Source of the DNA: Treponema sp.
GTDB lineage: Bacteria > Spirochaetota > Spirochaetia > Treponematales > Treponemataceae
DNA length: 6,951 nucleotides
Reading direction: 5' to 3'
NCBI GenBank assembly: GCA_003447785.1
Contig: DLYJ01000237.1
Location: 1-6,951 of the forward strand
Shown piece by piece: positions 6,455 to 6,951 of the stretch. The notes under the pieces were generated by a model. That model ran no database searches. It worked only from the letters and a program-made list of their open reading frames with translations, and was not told the DNA's origin. A program made the position numbers and the translations under genes. Position 1 is the first letter of the stretch. The number at the start of each line of letters is the position of its first letter.

Positions 6455-6951
6455 TTGGCAGCTAAAAAGTCAAAAACTACTGCGCTTTTATGTGCACTGT
6501 TTTTTGTTTTTACAGCTCAAGTTTTCTCATATTCCTTTGAATTTACTTCAGGCCCCCTGTCAGAATTCTTTTTTGACCTGACCTGCGGTACCATTACGGG
6601 CATTTACAGGGATTCGTCGCTGGAACAGTTCAGGCCGCTTGCAAAAGAGGGAGCCGGTCTTCTGATGACGCCTTTTATGACTGAAAAGGGTTGCCGCCGT
6701 CTTTATGAATTTATTTATCCTCAGAAATTGGGCGTAATTGAATCCGTCTGCGAGGCAGGGGATTTGACAGTTAATGAGGCAGAAACCCTTTCTCCAATCG
6801 ATGTAATTCTACTTTCCTGGAACTCACAGAACCAGAAGGACATTGCCGACGGAACTGACATTCTTTCCATGCTGGAAGGTTCAAGCGATGACGCAGGTGC
6901 TGAGGGGAATCAGAAAAAAGAGCCTGTTGAAGTTATAAATGTGGACAGGGA
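6455..6951 (+). CDS. Exported protein of unknown function, TTG start, 3' partial
   Basis: An open frame of 165 complete codons runs from TTG at 6455 to the right edge without a stop. An in-frame TGA at 6422-6424 bounds it upstream, and TTG is the only plausible start between that stop and the hydrophobic segment. The GGACGG at 6444-6449, five bases before, is an imperfect Shine-Dalgarno. It begins two bases after the ftsY stop, so translation is probably coupled. Residues 1-27 form a signal peptide (AAKKSKTT, then a core LLCALFFVFTAQVF, cleavage near SYS). The mature part begins FEFTSGPLSEFFFDL and contains YRDSSLEQFRPLAKEGAG and a polar stretch near the edge. I recognise no domain. It is probably periplasmic or outer-membrane-facing. 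Confidence 0.75.
   Translation, partial: MAAKKSKTTALLCALFFVFTAQVFSYSFEFTSGPLSEFFFDLTCGTITGIYRDSSLEQFRPLAKEGAGLLMTPFMTEKGCRRLYEFIYPQKLGVIESVCEAGDLTVNEAETLSPIDVILLSWNSQNQKDIADGTDILSMLEGSSDDAGAEGNQKKEPVEVINVDR

Noticed and set aside
1..6951. CRISPR array, tRNA, rRNA or insertion sequence accompanying the Cas2-like gene
   Set aside because: Reading both strands, I saw no regularly spaced repeats, cloverleaf, transposase or terminal inverted repeats.

Overview
The window most likely comes from a spirochaete, probably a host-associated Treponema. The evidence is indirect: moderate GC content, several secreted proteins of TPR, FN3-like and PEGA type that resemble treponemal envelope proteins as I remember them, and a very short FtsY. 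No rRNA or other taxonomic marker is present, so the genus is an inference.

Layout. (1) Positions 1-1497, plus strand: the 3' part of a TPR protein with a C-terminal beta-rich domain; its start lies before the window. (2) Positions 1511-2431, minus strand: a secreted FN3-like/TPR protein, convergent with the first gene. The two stop codons lie in a 10-bp tandem repeat, and only 13 bases separate the genes. (3) Positions 2432-2495: a compact divergent promoter region. (4) From 2496 to the right edge, a tightly packed plus-strand cluster: a stand-alone Cas2-like small protein, prfB (release factor 2, with its programmed +1 frameshift intact), a secreted coiled-coil/PEGA protein, ftsY (SRP receptor), and the 5' part of another exported protein that begins with TTG. 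Gaps in this cluster are 23, -1, 10 and 2 bases, and I see no terminator between the genes, so it is probably one operon.

The cluster mixes translation termination (RF2), co-translational membrane targeting (FtsY) and two exported proteins of unknown role, led by a Cas2-fold protein with no CRISPR array, cas1 or effector gene in view. RF2 is expected to control its own level through the in-frame UGA at codon 24. The least ordinary items are the isolated Cas2-like gene, the overlapping divergent promoters that would give nearly leaderless transcripts, and a +1-frame ATG inside the prfB leader that could bypass the frameshift. There is no stretch over 300 bases without a gene, and I found no RNA gene, insertion sequence or CRISPR array.
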